This document shows, piece after piece, positions 44,721 to 54,222 of a stretch of 64,000 bases of DNA; the first letter of the stretch is position 1, and every line of letters starts with the position of its first letter. This DNA comes from Mixta sp031457955 (GTDB lineage: Bacteria > Pseudomonadota > Gammaproteobacteria > Enterobacterales > Enterobacteriaceae): positions 62,001-126,000 of the forward strand of contig NZ_JAVDXN010000002.1 of assembly GCF_031457955.1 (NCBI RefSeq), read 5' to 3'. Position numbers and translations under genes: made by a program. The notes under the pieces are model-generated. The model made no database searches, was not told the origin of the DNA, and was given only the letters and a program-made list of their open reading frames with translations.

Positions 44721-45505
44721 TGCTTGAATTGTTACTACCCGGCTGGCTGGGCGGCGTAATGCTGGCGCTGGCGGCCGGTCCGTTAGGTTCATTTGTGGTC
44801 TGGCGTCGGATGTCCTATTTTGGCGATACGCTGGCGCACGCGTCGCTGCTGGGCGTTGCTTTTGGTTTGCTGCTCAACGTGAATCCTTTCTACGCGGTGA
44901 TTGCGGTGACGCTGCTGCTGGCGTTGGGTCTGGTCTGGCTGGAGCGTCGCCCGCACCTGGCGATTGATACGCTGCTGGGCATTATGGCGCACAGCGCCTT
45001 GTCGCTGGGGCTGGTCGTGGTCAGCCTGATGTCTAACGTGCGCGTTGATTTGATGGCGTATCTGTTTGGCGATCTGCTGGCGGTGACGCCGGAAGATCTC
45101 TGGATAATCGGCGGCGGCGTGACGCTGGTGCTGGCGACGCTTACCTGGCAATGGCGACCGCTGCTGTCGATGACCATCAGCCCGGAGCTGGCACAGGTGG
45201 ACGGCGTAAATATTGCGCGTACGCGTATGCTGCTGATGCTGGTTACCGCCCTGACTATTGGCGTGGCGATGAAATTTGTCGGCGCGCTGATTATCACCTC
45301 ACTGCTGGTGATCCCGGCGGCAACCGCCCGGCGCTTTGCCCGCACGCCGGAGCAGATGGCGCTGATCGCGGTTGGCACCGGCATTATCGCCGTAACCGGC
45401 GGCCTTACCTTCTCCGCCTTTTACGACACGCCAGCTGGCCCGTCGGTGGTGCTGTGTGCCGCCCTGCTGTTTGTTTTCAGCCAGCTGAAAAAAGCCCCTG
45501 CGTAA
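44720..45505 (+). CDS. znuB: Zinc ABC transporter permease ZnuB
   Basis: Inner-membrane channel of the zinc importer. 261 residues with about eight hydrophobic helices and the coupling region GDTLAHASLLGVAFG near residue 35 that contacts ZnuC. Matches E. coli ZnuB in length and sequence. Cotranscribed with znuC. Confidence 0.96.
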   Translation: MLELLLPGWLGGVMLALAAGPLGSFVVWRRMSYFGDTLAHASLLGVAFGLLLNVNPFYAVIAVTLLLALGLVWLERRPHLAIDTLLGIMAHSALSLGLVVVSLMSNVRVDLMAYLFGDLLAVTPEDLWIIGGGVTLVLATLTWQWRPLLSMTISPELAQVDGVNIARTRMLLMLVTALTIGVAMKFVGALIITSLLVIPAATARRFARTPEQMALIAVGTGIIAVTGGLTFSAFYDTPAGPSVVLCAALLFVFSQLKKAPA

Positions 45506-45588
45506 TAGCAAACAGGCGACACTGAAGCCTGAGGCTACGGCCTGGAGTAAAGCGTCCCGCGGCCCTGAAAGGCGCGGGACGGGCATGT

Positions 45589-46593
45589 TTACACCTCGCG
45601 GGTCATGCCGAAATGTTTGAAGGCATGTTGCGTGGCGATGCGCCCACGCGGCGTACGTTGAATAAAGCCCTGCTGAATCAAATAAGGCTCCAGCACGTCC
45701 TCAATGGTTTCACGCTCTTCGCCGATCGCCGCCGCCAGGTTATCCAGCCCTACCGGCCCGCCGGTGAACTTATCGATAATCGCTAACAGCAGCTTGCGAT
45801 CCATATAGTCGAAGCCTTCATGATCGACATTCAACATATCAAGCGCTTTCGCCGCCACTTCGCCATCCATCACACCTTCGGCGCGCACTTCCGCAAAGTC
45901 ACGCACGCGGCGCAGCAAACGGTTAGCGATACGCGGCGTACCGCGCGCGCGACGCGCCACTTCCAGCGCCCCTTCCGGGCTCAGGTCCAGCCCCAGACAG
46001 GCGGCGCTGCGCCCAACAATATGCTGCAAATCTTTAACCTGATAAAACTCCAGGCGCTGCACAATACCGAAACGATCGCGCAGCGGCGAGGTTAACGAAC
46101 CGGCGCGCGTGGTGGCGCCAATCAGGGTGAACGGCGGCAGATCAAGTTTGATAGAGCGCGCAGCCGGGCCTTCGCCGATCATAATATCCAGCTGATAATC
46201 TTCCATCGCCGGATAGAGCACCTCTTCCACCACCGGCGACAGACGATGGATCTCATCGATAAACAGCACGTCGTGCGGCTCAAGGTTAGTCAGCATCGCC
46301 GCCAGATCGCCCGCTTTTTCCAGCACCGGGCCGGACGTGGTGCGCAGGTTAACGCCCATTTCATTGGCGACAATGTTCGCCAGCGTGGTTTTCCCTAATC
46401 CCGGCGGGCCAAAAATCAGCAGATGATCCAGCGCGTCGCCGCGCATTTTGGCCGCCTTGATAAAGATCTCCATCTGTTCGCGCACCTGCGGCTGACCAAC
46501 ATACTCATCCAGCAGGCGCGGACGGATCGCGCGATCGATAATTTCTTCTTCGCTCACATTGCCGGGTGAGACCAGGCGATCGGCTTCAATCAT
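45589..46593 (-). CDS. ruvB: Holliday junction branch-migration ATPase RuvB
   Basis: Motor of the RuvAB complex. 334 residues with Walker A GPPGLGKTTLAN near residue 62, Walker B LFIDEIHRLS near residue 110, sensor 1 IGATTRAGSL, and an arginine-finger region GAT/RDRFG. The C-terminal DNA-binding domain ends FGMTREV. It starts 8 bp after the ruvA stop. Confidence 0.97.
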   Translation of the reverse strand: MIEADRLVSPGNVSEEEIIDRAIRPRLLDEYVGQPQVREQMEIFIKAAKMRGDALDHLLIFGPPGLGKTTLANIVANEMGVNLRTTSGPVLEKAGDLAAMLTNLEPHDVLFIDEIHRLSPVVEEVLYPAMEDYQLDIMIGEGPAARSIKLDLPPFTLIGATTRAGSLTSPLRDRFGIVQRLEFYQVKDLQHIVGRSAACLGLDLSPEGALEVARRARGTPRIANRLLRRVRDFAEVRAEGVMDGEVAAKALDMLNVDHEGFDYMDRKLLLAIIDKFTGGPVGLDNLAAAIGEERETIEDVLEPYLIQQGFIQRTPRGRIATQHAFKHFGMTREV

Positions 46594-46601
46594 GGTTTAC
46601 C

Positions 46602-47216
46602 TCAGAGCGCTGCGCGCAGCGCTTCACGAATCAGGGTTTCACAGTCAGCATCCGGGCGACCGACTTTACTTACCATCCGGCTCGCCTCCTGCGGTTTATA
46701 CCCCAACGCCACCAGTGCGGCAACCGCTTCGGCCTCGGCATCGTTACCGTCAGCAACAGCATTCTCGCTGGTAAGCGTAAAGGTGGCGTCGCCGCCAAAC
46801 AGATCGCCGTGCATGCCTTTAAAGCGATCTTTCATTTCCACCACCAGCCGCTCAGCGGTTTTTTTGCCGACGCCAGGCAGCTTCACCAGCGTCGCGACTT
46901 CTTCCCGCTCGACGGCGGTCACAAACTGCTGGGCGGACATACCGGAAAGGATCGCCAGCGCCAGCTTCGGCCCCACGCCATTCACTTTAATCAGCTCACG
47001 AAACAGCGCGCGCTCTTGCTTGCTGGTAAAGCCATACAGCAGCTGCGCATCTTCCCGCACGATAAACTGGGTGAAAATGATCGCTTCCTGATTCAGTTCA
47101 GGCAGCTCATAGAAGCAGGTCATTGGCATGTGGACGTCATATCCCACTCCGTTCGCTTCAATTAACACCAGCGGCGGTTGTTTTTCCAGAATGATGCCTC
47201 GCAGACGACCTATCAC
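46602..47216 (-). CDS. ruvA: Holliday junction DNA-binding protein RuvA
   Basis: Tetrameric protein that binds the four-way junction and loads RuvB. 204 residues: OB fold (1-64, MIGRLRGIILEKQPP), two helix-hairpin-helix motifs (VNGVGPKLALAIL, LPGVGKKTAERLV), and a RuvB-binding C-terminal domain (VAALVALGYKPQEASRMV). The promoter region carries a LexA-type box. Confidence 0.97.
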   Translation of the reverse strand: MIGRLRGIILEKQPPLVLIEANGVGYDVHMPMTCFYELPELNQEAIIFTQFIVREDAQLLYGFTSKQERALFRELIKVNGVGPKLALAILSGMSAQQFVTAVEREEVATLVKLPGVGKKTAERLVVEMKDRFKGMHGDLFGGDATFTLTSENAVADGNDAEAEAVAALVALGYKPQEASRMVSKVGRPDADCETLIREALRAAL

Positions 47217-47270
47217 AGTTGCTTCCTTTGATTCGGGGAAAGGGAAAGTGTCAGAGTTATAACATAAAAA

Positions 47271-47292
47271 AGGCTGGATGAATATCCAGCCT
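47271..47292 (-). promoter_or_regulatory. LexA-type box of ruvAB that also forms the ruvC terminator
   Basis: AGGCTGGATGAATATCCAGCCT is a palindrome. As DNA it matches the E. coli ruvAB LexA site (CTGGATATCTATCCAG). As RNA of the yebC-ruvC transcript on the minus strand it makes a nine-pair stem followed directly by TTTTTT. One sequence therefore appears to serve both roles. Confidence 0.75.
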
Positions 47293-47301
47293 GATAATGG
47301 G

Positions 47302-47826
47302 TTACGAACGTAATCTGCCGCGCGTCAACGTCAAACGTGACTCGCTTAGCTTGCTGGCGTTTTGGCTAACGTGACAGTGGGTAATCGCAATCGCCAGCGC
47401 ATCGGCGGCGTCGGCCTGCGGGTTAGCCGCCAGCTTCAGCAATGTGCGCACCATATGCTGCACCTGGCTTTTTTCCGCGCTGCCGATGCCGACTACCGTC
47501 TGTTTCACCTGACGCGCTGCATATTCAAATACCGGCAGATCCTGATTCACCGCCGCCACGATAGCGGCGCCGCGCGCCTGACCCAGCTTCAGCGCCGAAT
47601 CGGCGTTTTTCGCCATAAAAACCTGTTCGATGGCGAAAAAGTCTGGCTGAAACTGGGTGATAATTTCGCTAACGCCCGCGTAAATCAGCTTTAAACGGGT
47701 GGGCAGATCGTCAACGCCGGTGCGGATACAGCCGCTGCCGAGGTAAGTCAACTGCCGTCCAACCTGGCGGATCACGCCGTAGCCGGTAATTCGTGAACCT
47801 GGGTCAATACCCAGAATGATCGCCAT
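47302..47826 (-). CDS. ruvC: Holliday junction resolvase RuvC
   Basis: Endonuclease that cuts junctions bound by RuvAB. 174 residues; catalytic acids Asp7 (ILGIDPGSRITGYG), Glu66 (FFAIEQVFM) and the C-terminal pair in ADAADALAIAITH are present. Located 37 bp after yebC on the same strand and probably cotranscribed with it. Confidence 0.97.
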   Translation of the reverse strand: MAIILGIDPGSRITGYGVIRQVGRQLTYLGSGCIRTGVDDLPTRLKLIYAGVSEIITQFQPDFFAIEQVFMAKNADSALKLGQARGAAIVAAVNQDLPVFEYAARQVKQTVVGIGSAEKSQVQHMVRTLLKLAANPQADAADALAIAITHCHVSQNASKLSESRLTLTRGRLRS

Positions 47827-47863
47827 CAGGCCGCTCCGTCAGGTTGGTGAATGACAACAACCA

Positions 47864-48607
47864 TTACAGGGTTGCCGCCACCTCATCGGACATCTCACCG
47901 TTGTGGTAAACTTCCTGCACGTCGTCGCAATCTTCCAGCATATCGATCAGACGCATCAGTTTCGGTGCTGTTTCAATATCCATATCCGCTTTGGTGGAGG
48001 GGATCATCGTCACTTCCGCGTTTTCCGCTTGCAGACCCGCCGCATCCAGCGCATCTTTGACTTCGCCGAAATTTTCCCACGAGGTAAAGACGTCAATCGC
48101 GCCGTCGTCATAGGTCATGACGTCGTCAGCGCCCGCTTCCAGCGCCGCATCCATCACCGTATCTTCATCCAGGCCCGGCGCATAGGAAATCACGCCTTTT
48201 TTGGTGAACAGATAGGCTACGGAACCATCAGTACCCAGGTTGCCGCCGCACTTGGTAAAGGCGTGGCGCACTTCAGAAACGGTACGGTTACGGTTATCGC
48301 TCAAACATTCCACCATCACCGCCGTGCCGCCTGGGCCATAGCCTTCATAAATGATGGTTTCCATGTTGTTGTTATCGTCGCCGCCGACGCCGCGGGCGAT
48401 AGCGCGATCCATGGTGTCACGCGTCATGTTGTTAGACAGCGCTTTATCCATTGCCGCGCGCAGACGCGGGTTCGAGGCGGGATCGCCGCCGCCCAGCTTC
48501 GCCGCCGTCACCAGCTCACGAATGATTTTGGTAAAAATCTTACCGCGTTTGGCATCCTGTGCCGCTTTGCGGTGTTTGGTGTTGGCCCATTTACTATGAC
48601 CTGCCAT
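47864..48607 (-). CDS. yebC: YebC/PmpR-family protein YebC
   Basis: A conserved cytosolic protein of 247 residues (MAGHSKWANTKHRKAAQDAK at the front; GGSVAYLF-type and GAEDV-type family strands later). Members have been described as transcriptional regulators and, more recently, as factors easing ribosome stalling at proline stretches. It heads the yebC-ruvC unit. Confidence 0.95.
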   Translation of the reverse strand: MAGHSKWANTKHRKAAQDAKRGKIFTKIIRELVTAAKLGGGDPASNPRLRAAMDKALSNNMTRDTMDRAIARGVGGDDNNNMETIIYEGYGPGGTAVMVECLSDNRNRTVSEVRHAFTKCGGNLGTDGSVAYLFTKKGVISYAPGLDEDTVMDAALEAGADDVMTYDDGAIDVFTSWENFGEVKDALDAAGLQAENAEVTMIPSTKADMDIETAPKLMRLIDMLEDCDDVQEVYHNGEMSDEVAATL

Positions 48608-48786
48608 AACTCTGCTCTCTCCAGGTTGACACCGGTCAGACCTCGCAAGGCCGGTTCCCCACAGGGAAACAACGCACCTTATGCCTGACGCTGTTGATTT
48701 TGTATCAGTCCAGACTGACTGACGGCTTCAGCGCTCTGGCTGATAAACAGCCCGCACTCTCCGTGCGCTGCGCTGCTGTCGGCCGG

Positions 48787-49221
48787 TTAGCCGACAAATT
48801 CTTCTATCGCCTGGCGATTACTCCAGGACTTGGTAAGACGGGCGGCAACGGCAACATCCAGCCATTGCCAGGCCAGATGCTCGCTTAACGCAATGCTGCG
48901 TTCGCCGGGCAACGCCAGCCGGAACCAGTGCTCGATATTGTGCGTAACGTGCGGCGCATAGCGATGACGAAAATACGGGAAGATTTCAAATTCAATCTGC
49001 CGCTGGCAATCTTCCAGCGTCAGCTTTTCGGCCGCCACATCGATGCACAGCTCTTCCCACACTTCGCGCTGCGCCGCCTCAGCGGGCGCTTCTCCCGCCT
49101 CCAGGCTGCCGGTCACCGACTGCCAGAAATCGGGATCGTCACGCCGCTGCAGCATCAGCACCCGCCCGGTATCCTGCGCGAAGATCACTACCAGTACCGA
49201 AACGGGCTGCTTAAAGGGCAT
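48787..49221 (-). CDS. nudB: Dihydroneopterin triphosphate diphosphatase NudB
   Basis: A Nudix hydrolase that takes diphosphate off dihydroneopterin triphosphate in folate synthesis. 144 residues. The Nudix box is GSLEAGEAPAEAAQREVWEELCI near residues 38-60, shown in part. The start (49221) is 1 bp from the aspS stop on the same strand; this coupling is the same in E. coli. Confidence 0.94.
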   Translation of the reverse strand: MPFKQPVSVLVVIFAQDTGRVLMLQRRDDPDFWQSVTGSLEAGEAPAEAAQREVWEELCIDVAAEKLTLEDCQRQIEFEIFPYFRHRYAPHVTHNIEHWFRLALPGERSIALSEHLAWQWLDVAVAARLTKSWSNRQAIEEFVG

Positions 49222-49222
49222 C

Positions 49223-51001
49223 TTACAGGCTCTCTGGCTTTTCCTTTTTCACCACCTGAATGCTTAACTCCTCCAGCGACGCCGGATTAGCAAAGCTTGG
49301 CGCTTCCGTCATCAGACAGGCGGCCGCGGTGGTTTTCGGGAAGGCGATGACGTCACGAATATTGTCGGTGCCGGTCAGCAGCATCACCAGACGATCCAGG
49401 CCGAATGCCAGGCCCGCGTGCGGCGGCGTACCATACTTCAGCGCATCCAGCAGGAAGCCAAACTTCTCGCGCTGCTCGGTTTCGGTAATGCCCAGAATGC
49501 CAAACACGGTTTGCTGCATCTGGCCGTTGTGAATACGCACCGAGCCGCCGCCAACTTCGTAACCGTTGATCACCATATCGTACGCGTTGGCGATAGCGGT
49601 TTCCGGCGCGGCTTTCAACTCTTCCGGCGTCATGTCGCGCGGCGCGGTGAACGGGTGATGCATCGCCGTCAGGCCGCCCTCGCCGTTATCTTCAAACATT
49701 GGGAAATCGATCACCCACAGCGGCTTCCAGGCGCTAAGGTCGGTGATGTTCAGATCGCGGCCCAGCTTCAGACGCAGCGCGCCCATCGCATCGGCCACCA
49801 CGCCCGCTTTATCGGCGCCGAAGAACACCATGTCGCCATCCTGCGCATCGGTACGCGCCAGGATCGCCTCAACGATTTCCGCGTTAAGGAATTTCGCTAC
49901 CGGGCTTTGAATGCCTTCCAGCCCCTGTGCGCGCTGGTTGACTTTGATATACGCCAGCCCTTTCGCGCCGTAGATTTCAATAAACTTGCCGTATTCATCA
50001 ATCTGCTTACGGCTAAGCTGAGCGCCGCCCGGCACGCGCAGCGCCGCGACGCGGCCTTTGGCATCGTTCGCCGGGCCGGAGAAGACTTTAAACTCAACCG
50101 CTTTCACCAGGTCGGCCACGTCCACCAGCTCCATCGGGTTACGCAGATCCGGTTTGTCGGAGCCGTAACGACGCATCGCTTCGGCAAAGGTCATTTGCGG
50201 GAACTCGCCCAGATCGACGCCTTTTATTTCCAGCCACAGCTGGCGCGCCAGACGCTCCATCACTTCACGCACCTCAGGTGCGGTCATAAAGGAGGTTTCC
50301 ACATCGATTTGGGTAAATTCAGGCTGACGGTCAGCACGCAGGTCTTCATCGCGGAAGCATTTCACGATCTGATAGTAGCGATCGAAACCGGACATCATCA
50401 GCAGCTGCTTAAACAGCTGAGGCGACTGCGGCAGCGCGTAGAATTTGCCTTTATGTACGCGGCTTGGCACCAGATAGTCACGCGCGCCTTCCGGCGTGGC
50501 TTTGGTCAGCATCGGCGTTTCAATATCCAGAAAGCCGTTATCGTCCATAAAGCGACGCACCAGGCTGGTGATTTTGGCACGCGCCTTCAGGCGCTGCGCC
50601 ATTTCCGGACGACGCAGATCGAGGTAGCGATATTTCAGACGCGCCTCTTCCGTGTTGACCTGGTTAAAATCGAGCGGCAGCGGTTCGGCACGGTTGATAA
50701 TGTTCAGCGCGGTGGCAAACACTTCCACTTCGCCGGTGGCCATATCCGGGTTTTTATTACGCTCTTCACGAGCGCGCACCACGCCGGTGACCTGAATGCA
50801 GAACTCGTTACGCAGCTCAGAGGCCAGATTGAATGCCTCCTGGCGATCCGGGTCGAAAAAGACCTGGACGATACCTTCACGGTCGCGCATATCAATAAAG
50901 ATCAGGCTCCCGAGATCGCGGCGACGGTTAACCCAACCGCAGAGAGTCACTTGCTGACCAACATGAGACAGATTGATCTGTCCGCAATATTCTGTACGCA
51001 T
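49223..51001 (-). CDS. aspS: Aspartyl-tRNA synthetase
   Basis: Class II tRNA synthetase that charges tRNA(Asp). 592 residues: OB-fold anticodon domain (MRTEYCGQINLSHVGQQVTL), motif 2 region (FRDEDLRADRQPEFTQID), the bacterial GAD insertion (residues about 290-420), and motif 3 (GLAFGLDRLVMLLTG). Length is near that of E. coli (590). Confidence 0.98.
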   Translation of the reverse strand: MRTEYCGQINLSHVGQQVTLCGWVNRRRDLGSLIFIDMRDREGIVQVFFDPDRQEAFNLASELRNEFCIQVTGVVRAREERNKNPDMATGEVEVFATALNIINRAEPLPLDFNQVNTEEARLKYRYLDLRRPEMAQRLKARAKITSLVRRFMDDNGFLDIETPMLTKATPEGARDYLVPSRVHKGKFYALPQSPQLFKQLLMMSGFDRYYQIVKCFRDEDLRADRQPEFTQIDVETSFMTAPEVREVMERLARQLWLEIKGVDLGEFPQMTFAEAMRRYGSDKPDLRNPMELVDVADLVKAVEFKVFSGPANDAKGRVAALRVPGGAQLSRKQIDEYGKFIEIYGAKGLAYIKVNQRAQGLEGIQSPVAKFLNAEIVEAILARTDAQDGDMVFFGADKAGVVADAMGALRLKLGRDLNITDLSAWKPLWVIDFPMFEDNGEGGLTAMHHPFTAPRDMTPEELKAAPETAIANAYDMVINGYEVGGGSVRIHNGQMQQTVFGILGITETEQREKFGFLLDALKYGTPPHAGLAFGLDRLVMLLTGTDNIRDVIAFPKTTAAACLMTEAPSFANPASLEELSIQVVKKEKPESL

Positions 51002-51315
51002 AACGCTATCCTTTTAACTTCGCCGCTGCAGCATGGGCAGCGCTGTTGTGTCGTCCTGGAGTCAGGTCATCCGGCGGATAACCATCAGGCAGACGCTGCC
51101 GCAAAAAGGCAGGCATTATAATGTAAAAAGCGAGGCACGATAAGGGGCAACGGCTCAGCGCGCAGAAAGCCTGCCTATTTGTTATCCCCTACTGGCTAAT
51201 GTTAGCGCCGCGCACATAGAAATTCACAAAATTGATGAATTAACGACACTTTTCCGCTCGCCCGCAGGCTGGCGAGTCAAGTAGGCTAACGGTTTTGTCT
51301 TTTGCGGAGAGCAAC

Positions 51316-51879
51316 ATGAAACTGAATTCTGAATCAACCGCGCTGGTTTTAATCGACCTCCAGGAAGGTATTCTGCCTTTTGCCGGTGGCCCGCACAGCG
51401 CGCAGCAGGTGGTGTCAGGCGCAGCAAAGCTGGCGGAAAAGTTCCGCGCCGTTAATGCGCCGGTGGTACTGGTACGCGTTGGCTGGTCGCCTGATTTTGC
51501 CGACGCGCCGAAGCAGGAAGTCGATTCTGCGCTGATGCATGGCGCGCTGCCGGAAAACTGGTGGGATTACCCTGCGGCGCTGGGCGCGCAGGCCGGTGAT
51601 ATTGAAGTGGTTAAGCATCAGTGGGGTGCGTTTTACGGCACCGATCTGGAGTTACAGCTGCGCCGTCGCGGTATTGATACCATTGTACTGGGCGGCATTT
51701 CGACCAATATTGGCGTAGAATCTACCGCACGCAACGCCTGGGAATTAGGCTTTAACCTGGTGATTGCCGAAGATATTTGCAGCGCAGGCAGCGTGGAGCA
51801 GCACAACAGCAGCCTGGAGTGGATTTTCCCGCGCATCGCCAAAATTCGCGGTAGCGATGAGATTATCGCTGCGCTGTAA
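51316..51879 (+). CDS. yecD: Isochorismatase-family hydrolase YecD
   Basis: A cysteine-hydrolase-fold protein of 187 residues from ATG 51316 with GGAGAG upstream. Catalytic Asp is in LIDLQEGILPFAG, Lys in VVKHQWGAFYGTDL, but the position of the catalytic Cys is Gly (LGGISTNIGVESTAR; E. coli YecD has CGISTNIG with Cys one residue earlier). The missing Cys raises the question of whether it is an active hydrolase. Substrate unknown. Confidence 0.9.
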   Translation: MKLNSESTALVLIDLQEGILPFAGGPHSAQQVVSGAAKLAEKFRAVNAPVVLVRVGWSPDFADAPKQEVDSALMHGALPENWWDYPAALGAQAGDIEVVKHQWGAFYGTDLELQLRRRGIDTIVLGGISTNIGVESTARNAWELGFNLVIAEDICSAGSVEQHNSSLEWIFPRIAKIRGSDEIIAAL

Positions 51880-51960
51880 CCTGAACCGGACGGCGCGCAG
51901 CCTCCGCACCTGACGCTCTGGCGGGTTACCTCGCCGGGGCATCTCTGTTACGGGAGCATT

Positions 51961-52782
51961 ATGACCTTTCGTCTTGGTTTGCCGCAGTGGCAACATCAGC
52001 ACTGGAAACGCTACGGGCTGGAAACGCTGGCCGACTATGCCCGCTATTTTAACTGCGTTGAAGGCAATACCACGCTCTATGCCCTGCCGAAAGCGGAAGT
52101 GGTGCTGCGCTGGCGCGAAATGACCCACGATGATTTCCGTTTCTGCTTTAAATTCCCTGCCACGATCAGCCATCAGGCGGCGCTGCGCGACTGTGACGAT
52201 CTGCTGGATACCTTTTTTCGTACGCTGGATCCGCTTAGCGCGCGCATTGGGCAATACTGGCTACAGCTGCCCGCTGCCTTTGGCCCTGATTCGCTGGCGG
52301 CGCTGTGGGCCTTTCTTGATAGCCTGCCAGCCGCCTTCCGCTACGGCGTAGAAGTGCGTCATCCCGCTTTTTTCGCCAAGGGTGAAGCGGAGCGCGCGCT
52401 GAATCGCGGCCTGCACCAGCGCGGCGTCAACCGGGTGATCCTCGACAGCCGTCCGGTTCATGCTTCCAATGCCGTCACGCCCGCTACGCTGGATGCCAAA
52501 GCGAAAAAGCCGAAGGTGCCGCCGCACGCCATTATGACCGCCAGCGATCCCATGGTGCGTTTTATCGGCAGCGAATCCCCGCAGGAAAATCAGCTGTGGT
52601 TTGAAGACTGGCTGAGTAAGCTACCCGGCTGGCAGGAAAAAGGAACGCCGTGGCTGTTTATTCATACGCCGGATATTGGCGAGGTGCTGGATCTGGTACA
52701 AACGCTGTGGCCGCGCCTGCAACAGGCGTTGCCGCAGGTGGGTGCGCCCCCGGACTGGCCGCAGCAGGCGGCGCTGTTTTAA
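51961..52782 (+). CDS. yecE: DUF72 protein YecE
   Basis: A TIM-barrel protein of 273 residues of the DUF72 family (RLGLPQWQHQHWKRYGLETLA; YCRYFN-type VEGNTTLYALP motif). Its function is unknown. It follows yecD as in E. coli. Confidence 0.92.
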   Translation: MTFRLGLPQWQHQHWKRYGLETLADYARYFNCVEGNTTLYALPKAEVVLRWREMTHDDFRFCFKFPATISHQAALRDCDDLLDTFFRTLDPLSARIGQYWLQLPAAFGPDSLAALWAFLDSLPAAFRYGVEVRHPAFFAKGEAERALNRGLHQRGVNRVILDSRPVHASNAVTPATLDAKAKKPKVPPHAIMTASDPMVRFIGSESPQENQLWFEDWLSKLPGWQEKGTPWLFIHTPDIGEVLDLVQTLWPRLQQALPQVGAPPDWPQQAALF

Positions 52783-52785
52783 ACG

Positions 52786-53190
52786 TTATATGCGGGTCGC
52801 CATCAGTTTGCCGTCGACGCGATAAAGGGTGAACGTAGCGATGAAATTTCTGCCGCCCATTTTTGCTGCGGGTTTGATAAAGGTACCGATAGAAACGCCG
52901 TAAGCCCGGCCCTCTTTAAAGGGATAGTCAAACAGAGGAACGCATTGGTTACGAGAAAGCGGTATGGCTTTATCCTCCATGGAATAAAATTTCCTGAACG
53001 TATTTTGCGCGTTATCAAACGAATTAATTTCAATAAGGTTTAAATGCTCATTATCTTTTGCATCAATTAACACGCAAACTTTATCATTGATGGTGATGAC
53101 CTTTGCCCGATACCGGTCAAGCGTTTTTCCTTCGCAAGCGGTTAACATTGTGACCGCTGTAATGATTAATAATGGTTTTATAGCGCACAT
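52786..53190 (-). CDS. Putative periplasmic lipoprotein, T6SS-immunity-like
   Basis: From ATG 53190: MCAIKPLLIITAVTMLTAC gives a signal peptide with lipobox LTAC, then a 116-residue periplasmic part. The pattern DRYRAKVITINDKVCVLIDA and KEGRAYGVSIGTFI resembles a family annotated as putative type VI secretion immunity lipoproteins. An upstream in-frame start at 53226 would place a hydrophilic extension before the signal, so 53190 is preferred. Its stop lies 3 bp from the yecE stop, convergent. No type VI genes are visible nearby. The immunity role is a family-based guess. Confidence 0.55.
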   Translation of the reverse strand: MCAIKPLLIITAVTMLTACEGKTLDRYRAKVITINDKVCVLIDAKDNEHLNLIEINSFDNAQNTFRKFYSMEDKAIPLSRNQCVPLFDYPFKEGRAYGVSIGTFIKPAAKMGGRNFIATFTLYRVDGKLMATRI

Positions 53191-53481
53191 CGTTATAGTT
53201 ACCGTTTTTTTGTCCACCCTATCCATTCAGGGCGTTATGCGTTTCGTTAATTACCGCGAAACGCCAACCCGCGCCCGAGCGGCACAGCATAAAGTTGCGT
53301 GAAAAATAAACTGTGCCTGAGGCCGTAATCGCGCGCTTTTGAGACCGTTCTTGCTAAGCACGCCGCGTCTTCACGACTAAACGGTTGCCGCAGCCGGTGC
53401 GGTGCTACGCGACAACAGGTGCAGCGCGCCGCGCTTTCTGCCAAAATAACGCCCTTTCCGTAGTTGACCGGATTTACCCCT

Positions 53482-54222
53482 ATGTCTAATCGAGATACGC
53501 TGTTCTCCGCGCCTATTGATAAACTGGGCGACTGGACGTTTGATGAGCGCGTAGCTGAAGTTTTCCCGGATATGATCCAACGCTCGGTGCCGGGTTATTC
53601 CAATATCATTTCCATGATCGGTATGCTGGCCGAACGCTTTGTTAAGCCCAATACGCGGGTTTACGATTTAGGCTGTTCGCTGGGTGCCGCCACGCTTTCC
53701 GTGCGTCGTTCGGTACAGGCGGACGGCTGCAAAATTATTGCGGTTGATAACTCGCCAGCGATGGTGGAGCGCTGCCGTCGGCATATTGATGCCTTCCGCG
53801 CCAGCACGCCGGTGGAGGTGATCGAAGCCGACATTCGCGACATCAAGATTGAAAACGCCTCGATGGTGGTGCTGAATTTCACCCTGCAGTTCCTCGCGCC
53901 GGACGATCGTCTGACGCTGCTGGAGCGGATTTATCAAGGCCTGAATGCTGGCGGCGCGCTGGTGCTGTCGGAAAAATTCAGTTTTGAGAATGCCGAAGTG
54001 GGCGAGCTGCTATTTAACATGCATCACGACTTCAAGCGTGCCAACGGCTACAGCGAGCTGGAAATTAGCCAGAAGCGCAGCATGCTGGAAAACGTGATGC
54101 TGACCGACTCGGTTGAAGCGCATAAGGCGCGCCTGCGTCAGGCGGGTTTTCAGCACAGCGAACTCTGGTTTCAGTGTTTTAACTTTGGCTCTCTGGTGGC
54201 GTTAAAAGCAGGTACGGCATGA
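53482..54222 (+). CDS. cmoA: Carboxy-SAM synthase CmoA
   Basis: Makes carboxy-S-adenosylmethionine from SAM and prephenate. 246 residues starting at ATG 53482 (MSNRDTLFSAPIDKLGDW). SAM-binding segment VYDLGCSLGAATLSV near residue 58. Matches E. coli. It works with CmoB, which overlaps its stop by 4 bp. Confidence 0.97.
   Translation: MSNRDTLFSAPIDKLGDWTFDERVAEVFPDMIQRSVPGYSNIISMIGMLAERFVKPNTRVYDLGCSLGAATLSVRRSVQADGCKIIAVDNSPAMVERCRRHIDAFRASTPVEVIEADIRDIKIENASMVVLNFTLQFLAPDDRLTLLERIYQGLNAGGALVLSEKFSFENAEVGELLFNMHHDFKRANGYSELEISQKRSMLENVMLTDSVEAHKARLRQAGFQHSELWFQCFNFGSLVALKAGTA

Noticed and set aside
49418..51121. 567-residue plus-strand frame opposite aspS
   Set aside because: Antisense shadow of aspS caused by its codon bias; no ribosome-binding site or family.
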